Assembly (NCBI GenBank): GCA_964035015.1
Contig: OZ036002.1
Coordinates: 10,921,699 to 10,985,698 of the forward strand
Length of the DNA stretch: 64,000 nucleotides
Source of the DNA: Corallium rubrum
Lineage: Eukaryota > Cnidaria > Anthozoa > Scleralcyonacea > Coralliidae
Direction of reading: 5' to 3'
Within the stretch, counting starts at the first letter, position 1. The number at the start of each line of letters is the position of its first letter. The position numbers and the translations under genes were made by a program. A model generated the notes under the pieces. The model did no database searches. It was not told where the DNA came from and saw only the letters and a list, made by a program, of their open reading frames with translations. This document shows positions 44,757 through 56,116 of the stretch, in pieces.

Positions 44757-45612
44757 TAGGGACTTTAAGGTGCTAGCTCGACGACGGCGGTTAAAAGCAA
44801 GATAAGTTTTATACAATTTAAAGAAGTCACCGTTAACTGACTATTATATTTGATATTTGAAGCTAATTAATGACTTCCCAAACGCCAGTATTGCTAAAAT
44901 GATTGTTGTGTCCTTATTGACTGAAGTCAATCTTAAAGTGTATATGAAACGAAAATTAAGTTTGTCTTATTTGAAAGAACTCTTAAAATAATGGGGCATA
45001 TCAATTTACAGCTTTTTCATATTTTACTTAGTTCTTGAGATATTTAGACTTATGTGATATTCAAATGCGATAACTTATGGCTCGTTTTTTTCTAATTAAC
45101 ATATTCGAAAATCGTGAATATTTTCATGATTATTGAACAAAATCATTTGAAACTTTGCATATTGCTACAGTTCATGCAACTAAACATGAAAGACAAGTTA
45201 CAAGTGATTTTGATCAATAATCTTAAAAATATTCACGATTTTCGAATATGTAAATTAGAAAAAAACGAACCATAAGTTATCTCAGATTTGAATATCACAT
45301 AAGTCTAAATATCTCAAGAACTAAGTAAAATATGAAAAAGCTGTAAATTGATATTCCCCATTATTTTAAGAGTTCTTTCAAATAAGACAAACTTAATTTT
45401 CATTTCATATACACTTTAAGCAACAGTTCTCATCTTTTGGCCGTTGACGTCGTCCTGAAGACGTGAAAATGCTCGAAGTGCCGTTGTATGATGACGGTGT
45501 TGAGATTACTCTTGGGACTAAAAACTATTCATTTTCTTTGTTTAACAAAAACAATTCTTTTGTTTAGAGGACGTTGTCGTTGAGGTTGACGTCGTAGATC
45601 CTAAAGTCCCTA
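44757..45612. mobile_element. MITE with TAGGGACTTTA ends, interrupted by a foldback element
   Basis: TAGGGACTTTAAGG and CTAAAGTCCCTA are inverted; subterminal GACGACG words occur in both arms. TA is the probable target. The 487-bp foldback element at 44933-45419 sits inside it. Confidence 0.7.
44933..45419. mobile_element. 487-bp foldback element, TTAA ends (copy 2)
   Basis: Same ends and interior as 38888-39377. It is nested in the element at 44757-45612, so it inserted later. Confidence 0.88.
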
Positions 45613-45879
45613 TCGTTTATTGTAGTCCGGCATCGCATTGTAGTTGTATTGACTATTGTAGATTATTTCATGATTGAGTCGGTTTCTATTGTTCTTCACA
45701 GGGGCAGGGCTTTATTTCTCTTACATCGTCAAAGCTGGGGAGGGTTTGATATTCAGCAGGGAATTTTGGGGGGAATGAATTGAATGGGTAATATATGCAT
45801 GATTTGACAACGATTTAATAAAGATGAGGGATATATCTGTATATTGATACATCCCTCGTCCGCTTTGCGAGGTGTTGTG

Positions 45880-46130
45880 GGGTGTTGGTGGCACAGTGGT
45901 TAGCGCACGTGCCTTTCACCTCCGCGACCCGATTAAAATCTCACCTTGGCCGCTTGTGAGAAGAGTGCTTCCAGTTTGACTCTACCAAACATCGCAGGTT
46001 TCCTCCGGGTACTCCGGTTTCCTCCTGTAGAAACACTGGACCAATGAGGGATGGCCCTTACTGGACCTTTAGGGAGAACAGTTAGCTATTAACTGATAGA
46101 GCTATCCAGTATAAATAAGATCAGTTTATA
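45880..46130 (+). mobile_element. tRNA-derived SINE
   Basis: The head GGTGGCACAGTGGTTAGCGC resembles a tRNA A box; the B box is degraded. The central block TCCTCCGGGTACTCCGGTTT (46001-46020) and the tail ACACTGGACCAATGAGGGAT follow. It is collinear with 59625-59865. Confidence 0.82.
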
Positions 46131-47779
46131 CGGACTCATCCCTGAATAACATTTTATTTTAATCAGATTGAAAAACACATGTTAATCACAATATTAAACA
46201 CTGAAATAATGAAACAGTCCCTCTTTAAGCTAAACTACAATATACGGATTTTTTTCGTACAAAACCTCCACAATCATGAAATAAGTTAGTTAAATCCCTC
46301 GGCCTTGGGATTTATACTGAACTCTTACTTTTGTAGTTGTAGTCTACAAAAAGAAGTATAGTTATATATTATGCATGTTCATCTCATTGGGGCAAGAAAT
46401 GCAAATTGGACATGGATGCATATCATTAAACATTCAGAATCAGAGCAACATTTAATTGTTAGCAGATTATTCACCTTACTGAAAATGGCAAGAGACCATT
46501 GTCAATAAGAGTTTTCGTGTCTCGCAAACTTATGCCACCAATTTCTCCCCGCGTCAGTCAGAAGCCCGAATTACATGCCAAGTCAAAGTTCCAGTTAAAT
46601 CCCCGACTTCTTCGAAAAACATAGGAACAGGAAGCTTATACCAGCGGGAAATGACGTCGTCATCTATATATGAGTCACATGAAATACGCGTGAACGCTAA
46701 AGATTTTTCAACGCGGTTTCAGTTTTACAAACGCAAGAGTATAATGAATTAGTGCTTGCAAACGTACCACATGCAAGATATACATGTACAAATGTACAAG
46801 TATGATATATTAGTTGTATATTAGTTGTAAAAGTGTACAACTAATCTTGTACAACTAATCATATAATAGCTATACATCGGTTCCCACGCCTGGGGACATT
46901 TATCTTAAGTTACACTGAGTTCCACGAATTAACATCCATTTTCTGGGACCTGACTAATCTTACTTTCGTTTTAAACACGTAAAACTTGTATTCTCACGTT
47001 AAATTATTAGTTTTTGCCTGAAATTCTTAAAAAGTGTTTTGGTGACTTGGTTCTGTATGTAATAACTAATCCTTCTCCAACAGTCGCTCTCAGAAGTAAG
47101 TATATTTATTGTGGTTCTATATTCTTTTTGTTACGAAAGTTTTACAGGGCATCAATAATTATCACGAGTTGCAGGAGGAACTCGAACGTCAGGGAAATCC
47201 CCGTTTATAAAAAAACAAAACAAACCCGAAAACAACTCATAATAAAATTAATCAAAATTCGCGATTCTTGGTATTTTATAAATATAGAGAAGTAAAATAT
47301 AATTGCCTTAGTACTTTCACTTGATCATATGTATATACTAACAAGCATAAACTCATCCTCTGGAGCTCGCTAGATATGAAAAGAGATGATATATCTTGTG
47401 CTACTGAAGGCATTAGCACTTTTATTGAAGCGACATTGGATCGGTGTATTTATATATAATAATACAGCTGTTTTGCTTTCGCTTTCCGGTTTTATCCAAT
47501 GATTAATACGTTTGTATATAACGTAATATTCATTTAATTTCAAAACGTTGTTAACAGAACCGTATTATTGAGGAAGATTTACAATTATACTTTAAGAAGG
47601 AAGAATATACTCGTTATCAAAGCTATACAACGAGTCATCAGTGAACAAAAAAAGGTAAATATTAAATAAAATAGACACGTATAAAAACGCGAAAATTGTA
47701 GCAAGTCTTTTACAGACAACTTGTCTATAGGCTTGAGTCAGAATGTATTCGCACATGCAGCTCTCCATTGAATCCTGTT
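46131..47779. other. AT-rich stretch, no gene seen
   Basis: No RNA gene or delimited element was recognised. A frame at 47014-47295 has no family resemblance that I can see. Confidence 0.5.
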
Positions 47780-48560
47780 GTAATTAACAAGATTGTCGCT
47801 GGTTCTTCCAACAACTTGTAAAATTAAGCTGCTACAAAGGCATGAGACAATTTTGCAAGGTTCAACAAGCTTGTTAAAGCCTGGTTCTCATATGTCGCCG
47901 ATGGTCGCCGTCGGCGATTTGTGATTTAGATGCATGTTAAAACGGGAAGTGCAGCAGCATGTTAAGTAATAAAGAACAATGCAGAAAAGCAGTGCTTTTA
48001 TTCTTTTACTTAACATGCATCTAAATCATGGGTCGGCGACGATCGGCGACCATCGGCGACATATGAGAACAGGCTTAATATATTGTAAGTTCCGTGCATG
48101 CAACCAAGTGTACATTGTTTGTAACAAGTTTCTACAACCGACGTTGACAACAACGAGCTCGTCGCAGCTTAATAATAACACTATTGGCATTGTAACAATT
48201 TGTTAACTATGATTATAGAGCTAGAATGCGCTTGCTTTTGCTGACACTGCAACAAATTGCTCGCAAGTTGCAATAAGTTGTTGTGATTAACAAGATTGTC
48301 GCAGCTTGTTCTAACAACTTGTTATATGCGGTTTGTAACAATTATGTTGCTACAAATCAGACAATTTTGAAAAAAATTGTTCGAAAAAGTTGTTGTGATG
48401 AACAAGCTCGTTAAATGTTAATATGTTGTAAGTTGTTCCATTCCATGCCACCACTTGCTGTGCTATTGTTTGTAACAAGTTGTTACAACCGACGTTGACA
48501 ACAGCAAGCTCGTAGCAGCTTCATGAAATAGCACTATTGGCGTTGTAACAATTTGTTACT
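47780..48560. repeat. Dispersed AACAAG/CTTGTT-rich repeat, copy 1
   Basis: Dense in short self-complementary words (AACAAGCTTGTT, ACAACTTGTT, TTGTAACAA). The shared order, with TTCCATTCCATGC, ACTTGCTGTGCTATTG and TTGACAACA, recurs at 50860-51395 and 52170-52850. It is interrupted by the MITE at 47878-48075. Confidence 0.65.
47878..48075. mobile_element. 198-bp MITE with TAA target duplication
   Basis: Ends AGCCTGGTTCTCATATGTCG and CGACATATGAGAACAGGCT, flanked by TAA (47875-47877, 48076-48078). The inner TCGCCGATGG/CCATCGGCGA arms pair. Confidence 0.85.
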
Positions 48561-48624
48561 AGAAAGCCAATTTATATGTGCTAATATATAAATTAAAGGT
48601 TAATGAGACAACGTTCACTACGAG

Positions 48625-49769
48625 CAGGGGCGGATCTAGACTGTTGCAACTGTTGCAAATGCAACAGTCAAAATGTCCGGAAAAAGCGAAAAACGACATT
48701 AAAAGATAATAGGAATATTTCAATTTGCAAAATTACCTAACGGTTTATAACTCGAAAGCTCAGCCTCGGCCCTCCAGTCTTCGCTTCGAGCAAAATCCGG
48801 GAAAATTCTAACCCGCAATTGGGTGAGATTGTCATCACCCAGAAAACCCGCAATATACAATATTTCCGGCCGAACCCCCCCCCCCCCCCCCCATCTCCTT
48901 GTGCAACATCCTTGTGCAACAGGCCTGGTCCGCTGTTGCACCAGATCAGTCTGAAGTCGTTTGTGCAACAGTTGAGCTAAATATAGTCCGTGAAACAGGC
49001 TATATTTAGCATTTGTGCAACAGCTAGGGGTAGCTGTCCAATCAAAACACTAGACTGTGCAACAGTTGCAACAGATTGCGAAATCTGTTTCGCTTCTCAG
49101 ATGATGTTATTGAGTACGCTTCATTCGGCTTCTTTCAAGAATAAATGGCTTCTAACGATGTACGTGTTACAACCGCTGTTGAATATATTGATGGAAGTTA
49201 TTCTCGAGAGGAAACAGACTGTAAACTTATCGCTCTCAAGCGCGAGTGCGAGCGTAATATTTCAAAAGGATGCGGAAAGAATCTTGGTGAAGATCTACGC
49301 TGTACTTTGTGCGGGAATCGCGCGCCTCGAATCACTACCCAGTGAGGTAAGCCTTAGCAGCTTAGCTTATGAATAATATTCTATAAATTAATATTGTATT
49401 ATACTGTATGCTAATGAGTCGTCACTCAGTGTTTCATGGGAGTCAGCTCTCCGCTGTTTGGTTTCAATATTTACTGCAGTCAGTGAGTCAAGTCTGACAG
49501 TCGCTTTCCATATTAAATACAGTATAGTATTACTAAGCGCTTCTCGGTTGTATTTATGTTTAATTGTGTATCTAATTACAATACGTTATCTTAAATATAT
49601 ACAAAACGGTCTTCCAAGATGGCTTTAACTTGCTCTCAGAATGCGGGAAATGCGTTTTTAGAGGTCTTAATTTTCAAAATTTTCCGGGGGGCATGCCCCC
49701 GTACCCCCCTAGATGGAGTGAACCACACCATGCGTGCAACAGTCAAATATTTTCCTAGATCCGACCCTC
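48625..49769. mobile_element. 1145-bp hAT element, 8-bp duplication
   Basis: Ends CAGGGGCGGATCTAG and CTAGATCCGACCCTC; ACTACGAG is duplicated exactly at 48617-48624 and 49770-49777. The interior holds GCAACAG words, a poly-C run (about 48869-48890) and a GC-balanced stretch 49145-49346 that is open in two plus-strand frames and ends at a GAG|GTAAGC donor-like site. I do not recognise it as transposase, so it may be a captured or decayed exon. Confidence 0.85.
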
Positions 49770-49834
49770 ACTACGAGCTGTGCCAAAACCTTGAACAGGA
49801 AGGTTGGCCAAGGTGTTACTCCCACCTATCAACA

Positions 49835-49837
<3 letters not shown>

Positions 49838-49876
<39 letters not shown>
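49838..49876. repeat. (AT)n microsatellite
   Basis: About 39 bp of AT dinucleotides. Confidence 0.93.
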
Positions 49877-49879
<3 letters not shown>

Positions 49880-50505
49880 AGATAGTTCTAAAGGTAGTTT
49901 TCTTCCAGCTTGCCAGTGCACGTGAAAACCAAGTGCTACGGCACTTGCTAACCAATTAGAATATTATTTCTCACTTCGGCGGGAAAACTAACCAATTACA
50001 ATTCGCGCAAGAGTCACATATAAGCTCAAAACGCACCAAAATGAATCACTTTATCCAAGAGCTCTACATCGAAAGCTACTTGTAAGCTCTACACAGGAAT
50101 TTTTTCCCACCCACCCACCGCTTCAAAGTTGCACTTACGCGAATATTTTCGAAACGAAAATATTGGTATATACGTGGAAAGTAATCTGCCAGTATCATTT
50201 GATAGCAGCTTAGCCTAGTTTCCTTTATATTGTGTTAAACAATGGACACCGGGAAGCATGTGGTAATGTTTCTCCACGAACGAACAGATAGTTTGAAGAA
50301 CTTGCAACTATTTTTGTAAATAATTCATTGGTGTAATATATTCTTGATGGTTTGATGTTCATGTTCCTGTTGTAAAAAATAAAGTTCTGGTTTGGGGATG
50401 AAGTGCTCCCAATGGTCACCTTCAAGCCCATAGACTCAGGTTATTTTATGTAAAGTTTTATTTAAAATTTTACGTATGATCAGTCGAATCGCAAGAACTG
50501 TCCAA
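49877..50505. other. Spacer, no supported gene
   Basis: CCAAT-like words, CACATATAAGC and a 14-codon frame starting at 50041 look promoter-like, but the piece is probably repeat-derived. Confidence 0.4.
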
Positions 50506-50634
50506 GGGGATTATGACCCCTTGGTTCAGGTCGATGTCTTAGGGGGTCGCTATACCCCTTTGGCAGGATATGTCCTACTCGGGGATTATTACCCCTAGGG
50601 CATTAGCAGAGTCCTAATGGGGATTATATACCCC
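50506..50634. repeat. Four regularly spaced GGGG...CCCC palindromes
   Basis: GGGGATTATGACCCC (50506), GGGGGTCGCTATACCCC (50542), GGGGATTATTACCCC (50581) and GGGGATTATATACCCC (50619) recur every 37-38 bases. The sequence between them is only weakly conserved (a shared GTCCTA). Confidence 0.7.
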
Positions 50635-50859
50635 AGGACAACAATCTAAGGCTATGTAATAATGAGTCGTTGGGATGATGTTAAGATGTTTGACCACAAT
50701 TTTAGACAATCGGAGTACTTCACCCCAAACCCCTTCTTCCACAAAACTTTGTGTGTGTGCCATTAGTATTTGCTTGATTGTTCGGCCTTTCCTTTTAAAG
50801 AACCGCTTGAATCATTAACCATGATTATATAAAGTTATAATGCATTTGCACCGCTTGCT

Positions 50860-51395
50860 CCAGTTTTTTTGACACAACTGCAACAAATTGTTCGTAAGTT
50901 TGTAACAATTAAGTTGTTGTGATTAACAAGATTGTCGCAGGTTGTTCTAACAACTTGTTATATGCGGTTTGTGTAACAATTATGTTGCTACAAATGAGAC
51001 AATTTTGAAACAAATTGTTCGCAAACGTTGTTGTGATCAACAAGCTTGTTAATATGCTGTAAGTTGTTCCATTCCATGCAACTACTTGCTGTGCTATTGT
51101 TTGTGACATGTTGCTACAACGTCGACACTGCATGAACACTTGTAGCAGCTTTAAGCCTGGTTCTCATATGTCGCCGATGGTCGCCGACCCATGATTTAGA
51201 TGCATGTTAAGTAAAAGAATAAAAGCACTGCTTTTCTGCATTGTTCTTTATTACTTAACATGCTGCTACACTTCCCGTTTTAACATGCATCTAAATCACA
51301 AATCGCCGAAGATCGGCGACCATCGGCGACATATGAGAACCAGACTTTATGAAATATTGAAATAACACCATTGGCGCGTTGCAACAATTTGTTAA
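50860..51395. repeat. Dispersed AACAAG/CTTGTT-rich repeat, copy 2
   Basis: Same word order as copy 1 (AACAAGATTGTCGCAGGTTG, TATGCGGTTTGT, TTCCATTCCATGC). Interrupted by the MITE at 51154-51346. Confidence 0.65.
51154..51346. mobile_element. 193-bp MITE with TTA target duplication
   Basis: Second copy of the 47878 element, inside reversed. Ends AGCCTGGTTCTCATATGTCG and CGACATATGAGAACCAGACT; TTA flanks (51151-51153, 51347-51349). Confidence 0.85.
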
Positions 51396-52159
51396 CTAAT
51401 GGTCGTGGGTCGTGGGTCGTGGGTAAAATGTCGTGGGTCGTGGGTAAAATGTCGTGGGTCGTGGGTAAAAAGTCGTGGGTCGTGGGTAAAAAGTCGTGGG
51501 TCGTGATTTTTCCCAAAAATTGTGAAGAAATTATAGAAGTTATATTATTGAAGTTGAATAAATTGAATAGCTATTCGGGGGAAGTAGATTTTGCACAAAC
51601 TTGGCGAAGATGATTGCATTGTCAAGAGTAATCTAAAACATCAAATATTACAATCAGAAGTATTATCAACATCAATATTAAAAGGAATACGATTATACTA
51701 AATAATTTAAAGGTGAATCACAATCGCTACTGCATGCGCATTTACGGAGATATCGACAGGTCACGGGTGAGTTAAATTTGAAACCCGCGTTTCCATGCTA
51801 TTATAGAACCAACAGCCTGAGTGAGCTAAGTGACTCTGAAACTTGTTTAATCGAAAGCTGATATTTTGGAACGTTTCGCTTAGAACTTCACAAACTTTAC
51901 GAACGTCATGCAGAGCAATATATTGTAAACGCACATGGCGTTTCCGATCATTCTCGCTACATTTGTGTTGTTTTAAGCTATAGTTTTCGAAATATTAGTA
52001 ATTGCATTTAAATATGTCCGCGGAAACGCCGTGTGCGTTTGGAAAAAATCAAGACCCACGACTTCTTACCCACGACCCACGACTTTTTACCCACGACCCA
52101 CGACATTTTACCCACGACCCACGACAGTTTACCCACGACCCACGACCCACGACCATTAG
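51396..52159. mobile_element. Element with GTCGTGGG tandem-repeat arms
   Basis: The left arm (51396-51505) is a tandem of GTCGTGGGTCGTGGGTAAAA; the right arm (about 52052-52159) is its inverse. Extreme ends CTAATGGTCGTGGG and CCCACGACCATTAG. The interior of about 550 bp is non-coding. It interrupts the dispersed repeat between copies 2 and 3; no direct duplication was seen. Confidence 0.65.
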
Positions 52160-52169
52160 CTACTCCCGT

Positions 52170-52850
52170 CTATCTCCAGTTTGTTGACACAATTTTGCAA
52201 CAAATTGCTCGCAGATTTTTAACACGTTTTTGTGATTAACAACATTGTCGTAGGTTGTTCCAGCGACTTGTTGTGTGTTTGTAAATTATCAATTAAGTTG
52301 CTATACAAATGATACAATTTTGCAACTGCAACTTGTTCGCAAAAGTTGTCATCAACAAGCTTTTAATGTATTGTAAGTTGTTTCATTCCATGCAACCACT
52401 TGCTGTGCTATTATTGTTCTATATATAACATGCTTGTTGCTACAATGTTGACAACAACAATTAACGGCTAGTAGCAGCTTCATGAAAGAACGCCATGCAT
52501 TGGAGTTGTAACAATTTGGTAACCATGATGATTATAAAGTTAACATTGCTCTGCTTTGTTGAAACAATTCTGCAACAAACTCTTCGCAAGTTCGTCACAA
52601 GTTGTTATGATTAACAAGCTTGTTGCAGGTTGTTCCAACGACTTGCTGCATCCGTGTCCACTGGTGTTGTAACAATTTGGTAACCATGATTATGAAGCTA
52701 ACATTGTTCTGCTTTGTTAAAACAATTCTGCAACAAACTCTTTGCATGTTCGTTACACTAAAAATTGTTGTGATTAACAAGCTTGTTGCAGGTTGTTCCA
52801 ACAACTTGTTGTGTGCTCTAGCAAGTTGCTAAAAGGTTTGCAAACATGCA
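52170..52850. repeat. Dispersed AACAAG/CTTGTT-rich repeat, copy 3
   Basis: Contains two tandem sub-copies of GATTAACAAGCTTGTTGCAG (about 52610 and 52772) with neighbouring TTGGTAACCATGAT words. Confidence 0.65.
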
Positions 52851-53764
52851 GTATTTGTGGAAAATTCATGACATACCGGCAATCATGCTGCAGCGAGACT
52901 AAAGAGACCAAGTGTTTTAGTATAATTTCAGAGACCATGATAAACCCGTAAACAAAAATTGTTAGCAACTGATTTATCCTAACAATGGTGATTCTGTTTA
53001 TCTAAAAACGATACCGGAACGGCAAGCAGCATGCAGTCTTCGTTAGTGAATAATTTGAAATCAAGTATAAACAACATCCGAATTCGGAACTGAACTTGTG
53101 CATACATTCAAATAAATGTTGAGACGACTTTCTTCTAATGTTTTGACCTCTGTGTTACAGAAATTCATGCATGTAATTAAATTTACAAAGTGGCTATATC
53201 TATTAAATATAGCCGTACCGACAAAATTGTCAGGGGCTTAGCGGCCAAACATCCCAAAGGTCATCTGCGAAGCAAGCTAGGCTATATTTACGGCACTTTT
53301 GGAAGGGTTAATCGTGGTTATTTAGGGTTAGGATTTGAGTTTTGTGGGGATAGGCTTAGGATAAATATAGTGATGTATAAAAATTAACCCCAGCCATTAA
53401 TTTATATGCTCAATATTTTCTTCACACCCGACGAACTTTTTTCGAAAACATCACTACGACCAAAACCTGAACAAAGCTTGCAAAATACAAAGAATTCTAA
53501 AAAAAATATACTTCCTCACCTTCACAAAGTTTTGTTTTTATGAAATTTGATGTGCACAGCACCTTGCTTCCTTGTTTGTTTCAACACAAACTACAGACAC
53601 TATTAAAAAAAAAGAAGAAGAAAAGAAAACAGTCTGTATGGAACGCGGGAATCTTTCAATTCGCGCGCCTCTGTAATTATATTAAAAGAATTCTGAAATA
53701 AGAACTTCTGAAATTATTTTTAGAGCAATTGTGGAATCGTTGTGAACATTATATAGATAGATAG
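52851..53764. other. Spacer, no gene seen
   Basis: A short ATATAGCC / GGCTATATTT inverted pair lies near 53209 and 53280. No gene was recognised. Confidence 0.5.
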
Positions 53765-54437
53765 AATAATTTTATTTAACCACGCTTACATCATCAGCAA
53801 AAGCTGGTTTCCATGATGGGCGTGTATAAGAACATGAACAAAATTATATTATTTACAAATCAAGAGTTAAGTAATAAGTATAAGAGTAATTTAAATATTT
53901 ACATGAGTATGTAAATTAGTATAATTAGTGGGAAACATAAGTAGCGATTTTTCGTTGAAAACATGGAAGAGATTTACTCTCTCTTATGTTTGCTGGTAGG
54001 GAGTTCCATATGGAGGCTCCGTCGAATATAAGACTCTTTTTCATACTGTTTGTGCATGGTTGTGGCAAACAAACTGTAGTAGCACTGTCGCGAAGATTGT
54101 GATTCAAAACTTCTTTTTTGAAAGTAAAGAGATCATTGAGACACTTTGGCCCCATGTCGTTTATATTTTGAACATTATTTTAGCTTTAGCTTATTTTCTC
54201 TGTTCTTTAAGTGGTTCCCATCCTAATGCATCTAATGCAGTTTGCTGATCTACTTCATTAGGCATATTTGCTATAATGCGAGCAGCTCTGTTGTGAAGTT
54301 TTTGCAAGCGTGTGGACTGGGTTTCACCAAATACGTTCCAAACTTCACAACAATAGTTGAAGTATGGTTGCACTATAGCATTGTATACTGATAAAAGTGT
54401 CTTTTTGTTAGCAAATTCTCTTAAACGTCGAAGAGCA
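53765..54437 (-). pseudogene. LINE 3' fragment (C-terminal part of ORF2), decayed
   Basis: On the minus strand the post-catalytic end of a non-LTR reverse transcriptase is readable: SVYNAIVQPYFNYCCEVWNV, RLQKLHNRAARII, ALDALGWEPLKEQR, then after a stop and a frameshift IWNSLPANIRESKSLPCFQR. These motifs are typical of CR1/Jockey-type elements. A 3' UTR with AAATAAAATTATT and an (ATCT)n tail ends near 53755. The catalytic YxDD domain is missing and the copy is 5'-truncated, so it is dead. Confidence 0.85.
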
Positions 54438-55171
54438 GCTATTTATATGTAATATGTAAAACATAAACAGCAGTGTTTTTTCAGATTAAAAGCACGAGGC
54501 AATTTAAGACTTTTAGATCTGACAAAACACGCACTGCGAATGTTTTGAGTAGCTTCAAAAACGACGTATTTGCATGGTACTGAAGTTTATTGGTGTAGTA
54601 ATTTTGAAAAATAATGTTGTCCAAGCCGAGAAAATCACAGCTAAAATTTATATGTAAATGAAGAGGGTTCTTTATCACATATATAAAGATACATTATAAT
54701 GTACATGGATTTTTTGTGTTCTCGTCATGAATTATTAATGAGTTTTTGAAAATGTGATTAAACAGCCAAAACTTTAAAATATGGCATTGAATGGTTATAG
54801 CTATTATTTCATTATATATTATTATTCATAAAATAAGACATATACTTTTAGATAATTACACAATATGGACATCACAATGCTTTTATAAATAGATACAAGA
54901 AACTGTACATTTCTTAAAATGTTTTTAGCCACTGCCCAATCCTTACATATATAAAGAAATATTTTCTGGTTGTTCTCTCTCAAAAAAATGTTTACTTGTT
55001 TTAAGAAAAAAATTCTTAAAATAAGTTGTTGTTCTTTTTAAAAAGAAAATGACTTTTGCTGTGTAATTAAGTAATTGTTTCAGAAATACATTATATTATT
55101 TTTCACATGCCTCGGTTTCCTTTGTTCTTTTAGGGGAATATATTCAATGGCCCCTGCATGGCAAAACAATA
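54438..55171. other. AT-rich spacer, no gene seen
   Basis: No motif-bearing frame was recognised. Confidence 0.5.
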
Positions 55172-55256
55172 GATTAATATTCCCCTCTAACGCTCTAATA
55201 TTCCCCTCTAACGCTCTAATATTCCCCTCTAACGCTCTAATATTCCCCTCTACCAT
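55172..55256 (+). repeat. 21-bp tandem repeat, four units
   Basis: The unit (AATATTCCCCTCTAACGCTC plus T) repeats four times, the last one diverged. Confidence 0.9.
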
Positions 55257-55855
55257 TCCTCGCTATAATATTCTCCCCTAATCTTCCCATCTAACATCCC
55301 CGCACCACTCCTTATCTTATGAAATCCTGTCAACCTCGCCATGTGAAAAATAAGTACGTTATTTTGAGGCCCCTCAAAAAATAAATCACATATTCCCTCG
55401 TGGCCTCAAAATAACCTATACTTATAGTCTGATTTAACGCTATGCGGAAGATACATGTCGAAAGATTTAAGCTTTTATGTAGCTTTTGTGCTTGATAAAG
55501 AACTGGGGGGGGGGGGGGAGGGGATCGCCCTTATAATCGCAGCCTATGTTAAATCTTCGTTCAATTCACCGTTTTCGTACATCACTGTTCAGAGACTGTT
55601 TTTTTAATCGCATTGTTCGACTTTGCAATAACTTAGCACTTGTAATTCGTCAATCACCTACTTTCTCCTCCTTTAAAACTCAGTCATGTACACATTCTAC
55701 TTTACTAAGCTAGACATGATAGAGTGGGGACATGGAAGACTGTGTGTATTAACTGTAGGACCTTTCTGCTGCTGAGAATTTGTATTCTTGCAATAATTTT
55801 TTCTGTAATTTTTATGTCAGTTTCTTTATTTTGGTAGGGTGTGCGGAGGTTGGCC
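55257..55855. other. Spacer with a poly-G run, no gene seen
   Basis: A poly-G tract lies at about 55506-55518. A TTATTTTGAGGCC/GGCCTCAAAATAA inverted pair at about 55360-55413 hints at a small MITE. Confidence 0.5.
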
Positions 55856-56051
55856 TACAATCTTGGACAAAACTGTTGAGACAATTGTTCTCAATTAGTA
55901 GAATTTGTACATTGCCTCAACATTTGGGCACCCCTCCCCCTCTCCACCACCTTTCAATGTTGTTTTGTGCTCACAGTGCAGTGTGAGCTCACGAATATTC
56001 AACATTGTCAAGGCAGGGGCGGATCCAGCAAAAAAATTGAGTGTAGCTTTA

Positions 56052-56116
56052 TGACGTCATAATCTGTATATGACGTCATAATCTGTATATGACGTCATAA
56101 TCTGTACATGACGTCA
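56052..56116. promoter_or_regulatory. Four tandem TGACGTCA (CRE) palindromes
   Basis: TGACGTCA at 56052-56059, 56071-56078, 56090-56097 and 56109-56116, exactly 19 bases apart in a tandem ATGACGTCATAATCTGTAT unit. TGACGTCA is the consensus site of CREB/ATF-type bZIP dimers. It lies inside the transposon, about 3.4 kb upstream of the first visible coding exon of bZIP gene B. Function is inferred. Confidence 0.6.

Noticed and set aside
50031-50090. TATA-like box and a short first-exon-like frame with a GTAAGC donor
   Set aside because: Only 14 codons with no conserved motif, and the surrounding CCAAT-rich sequence looks repeat-derived.
50506-50634. CRISPR array
   Set aside because: Repeats are only about 15 bp palindromes with diverged spacers, there are no cas genes, and the genome is eukaryotic.
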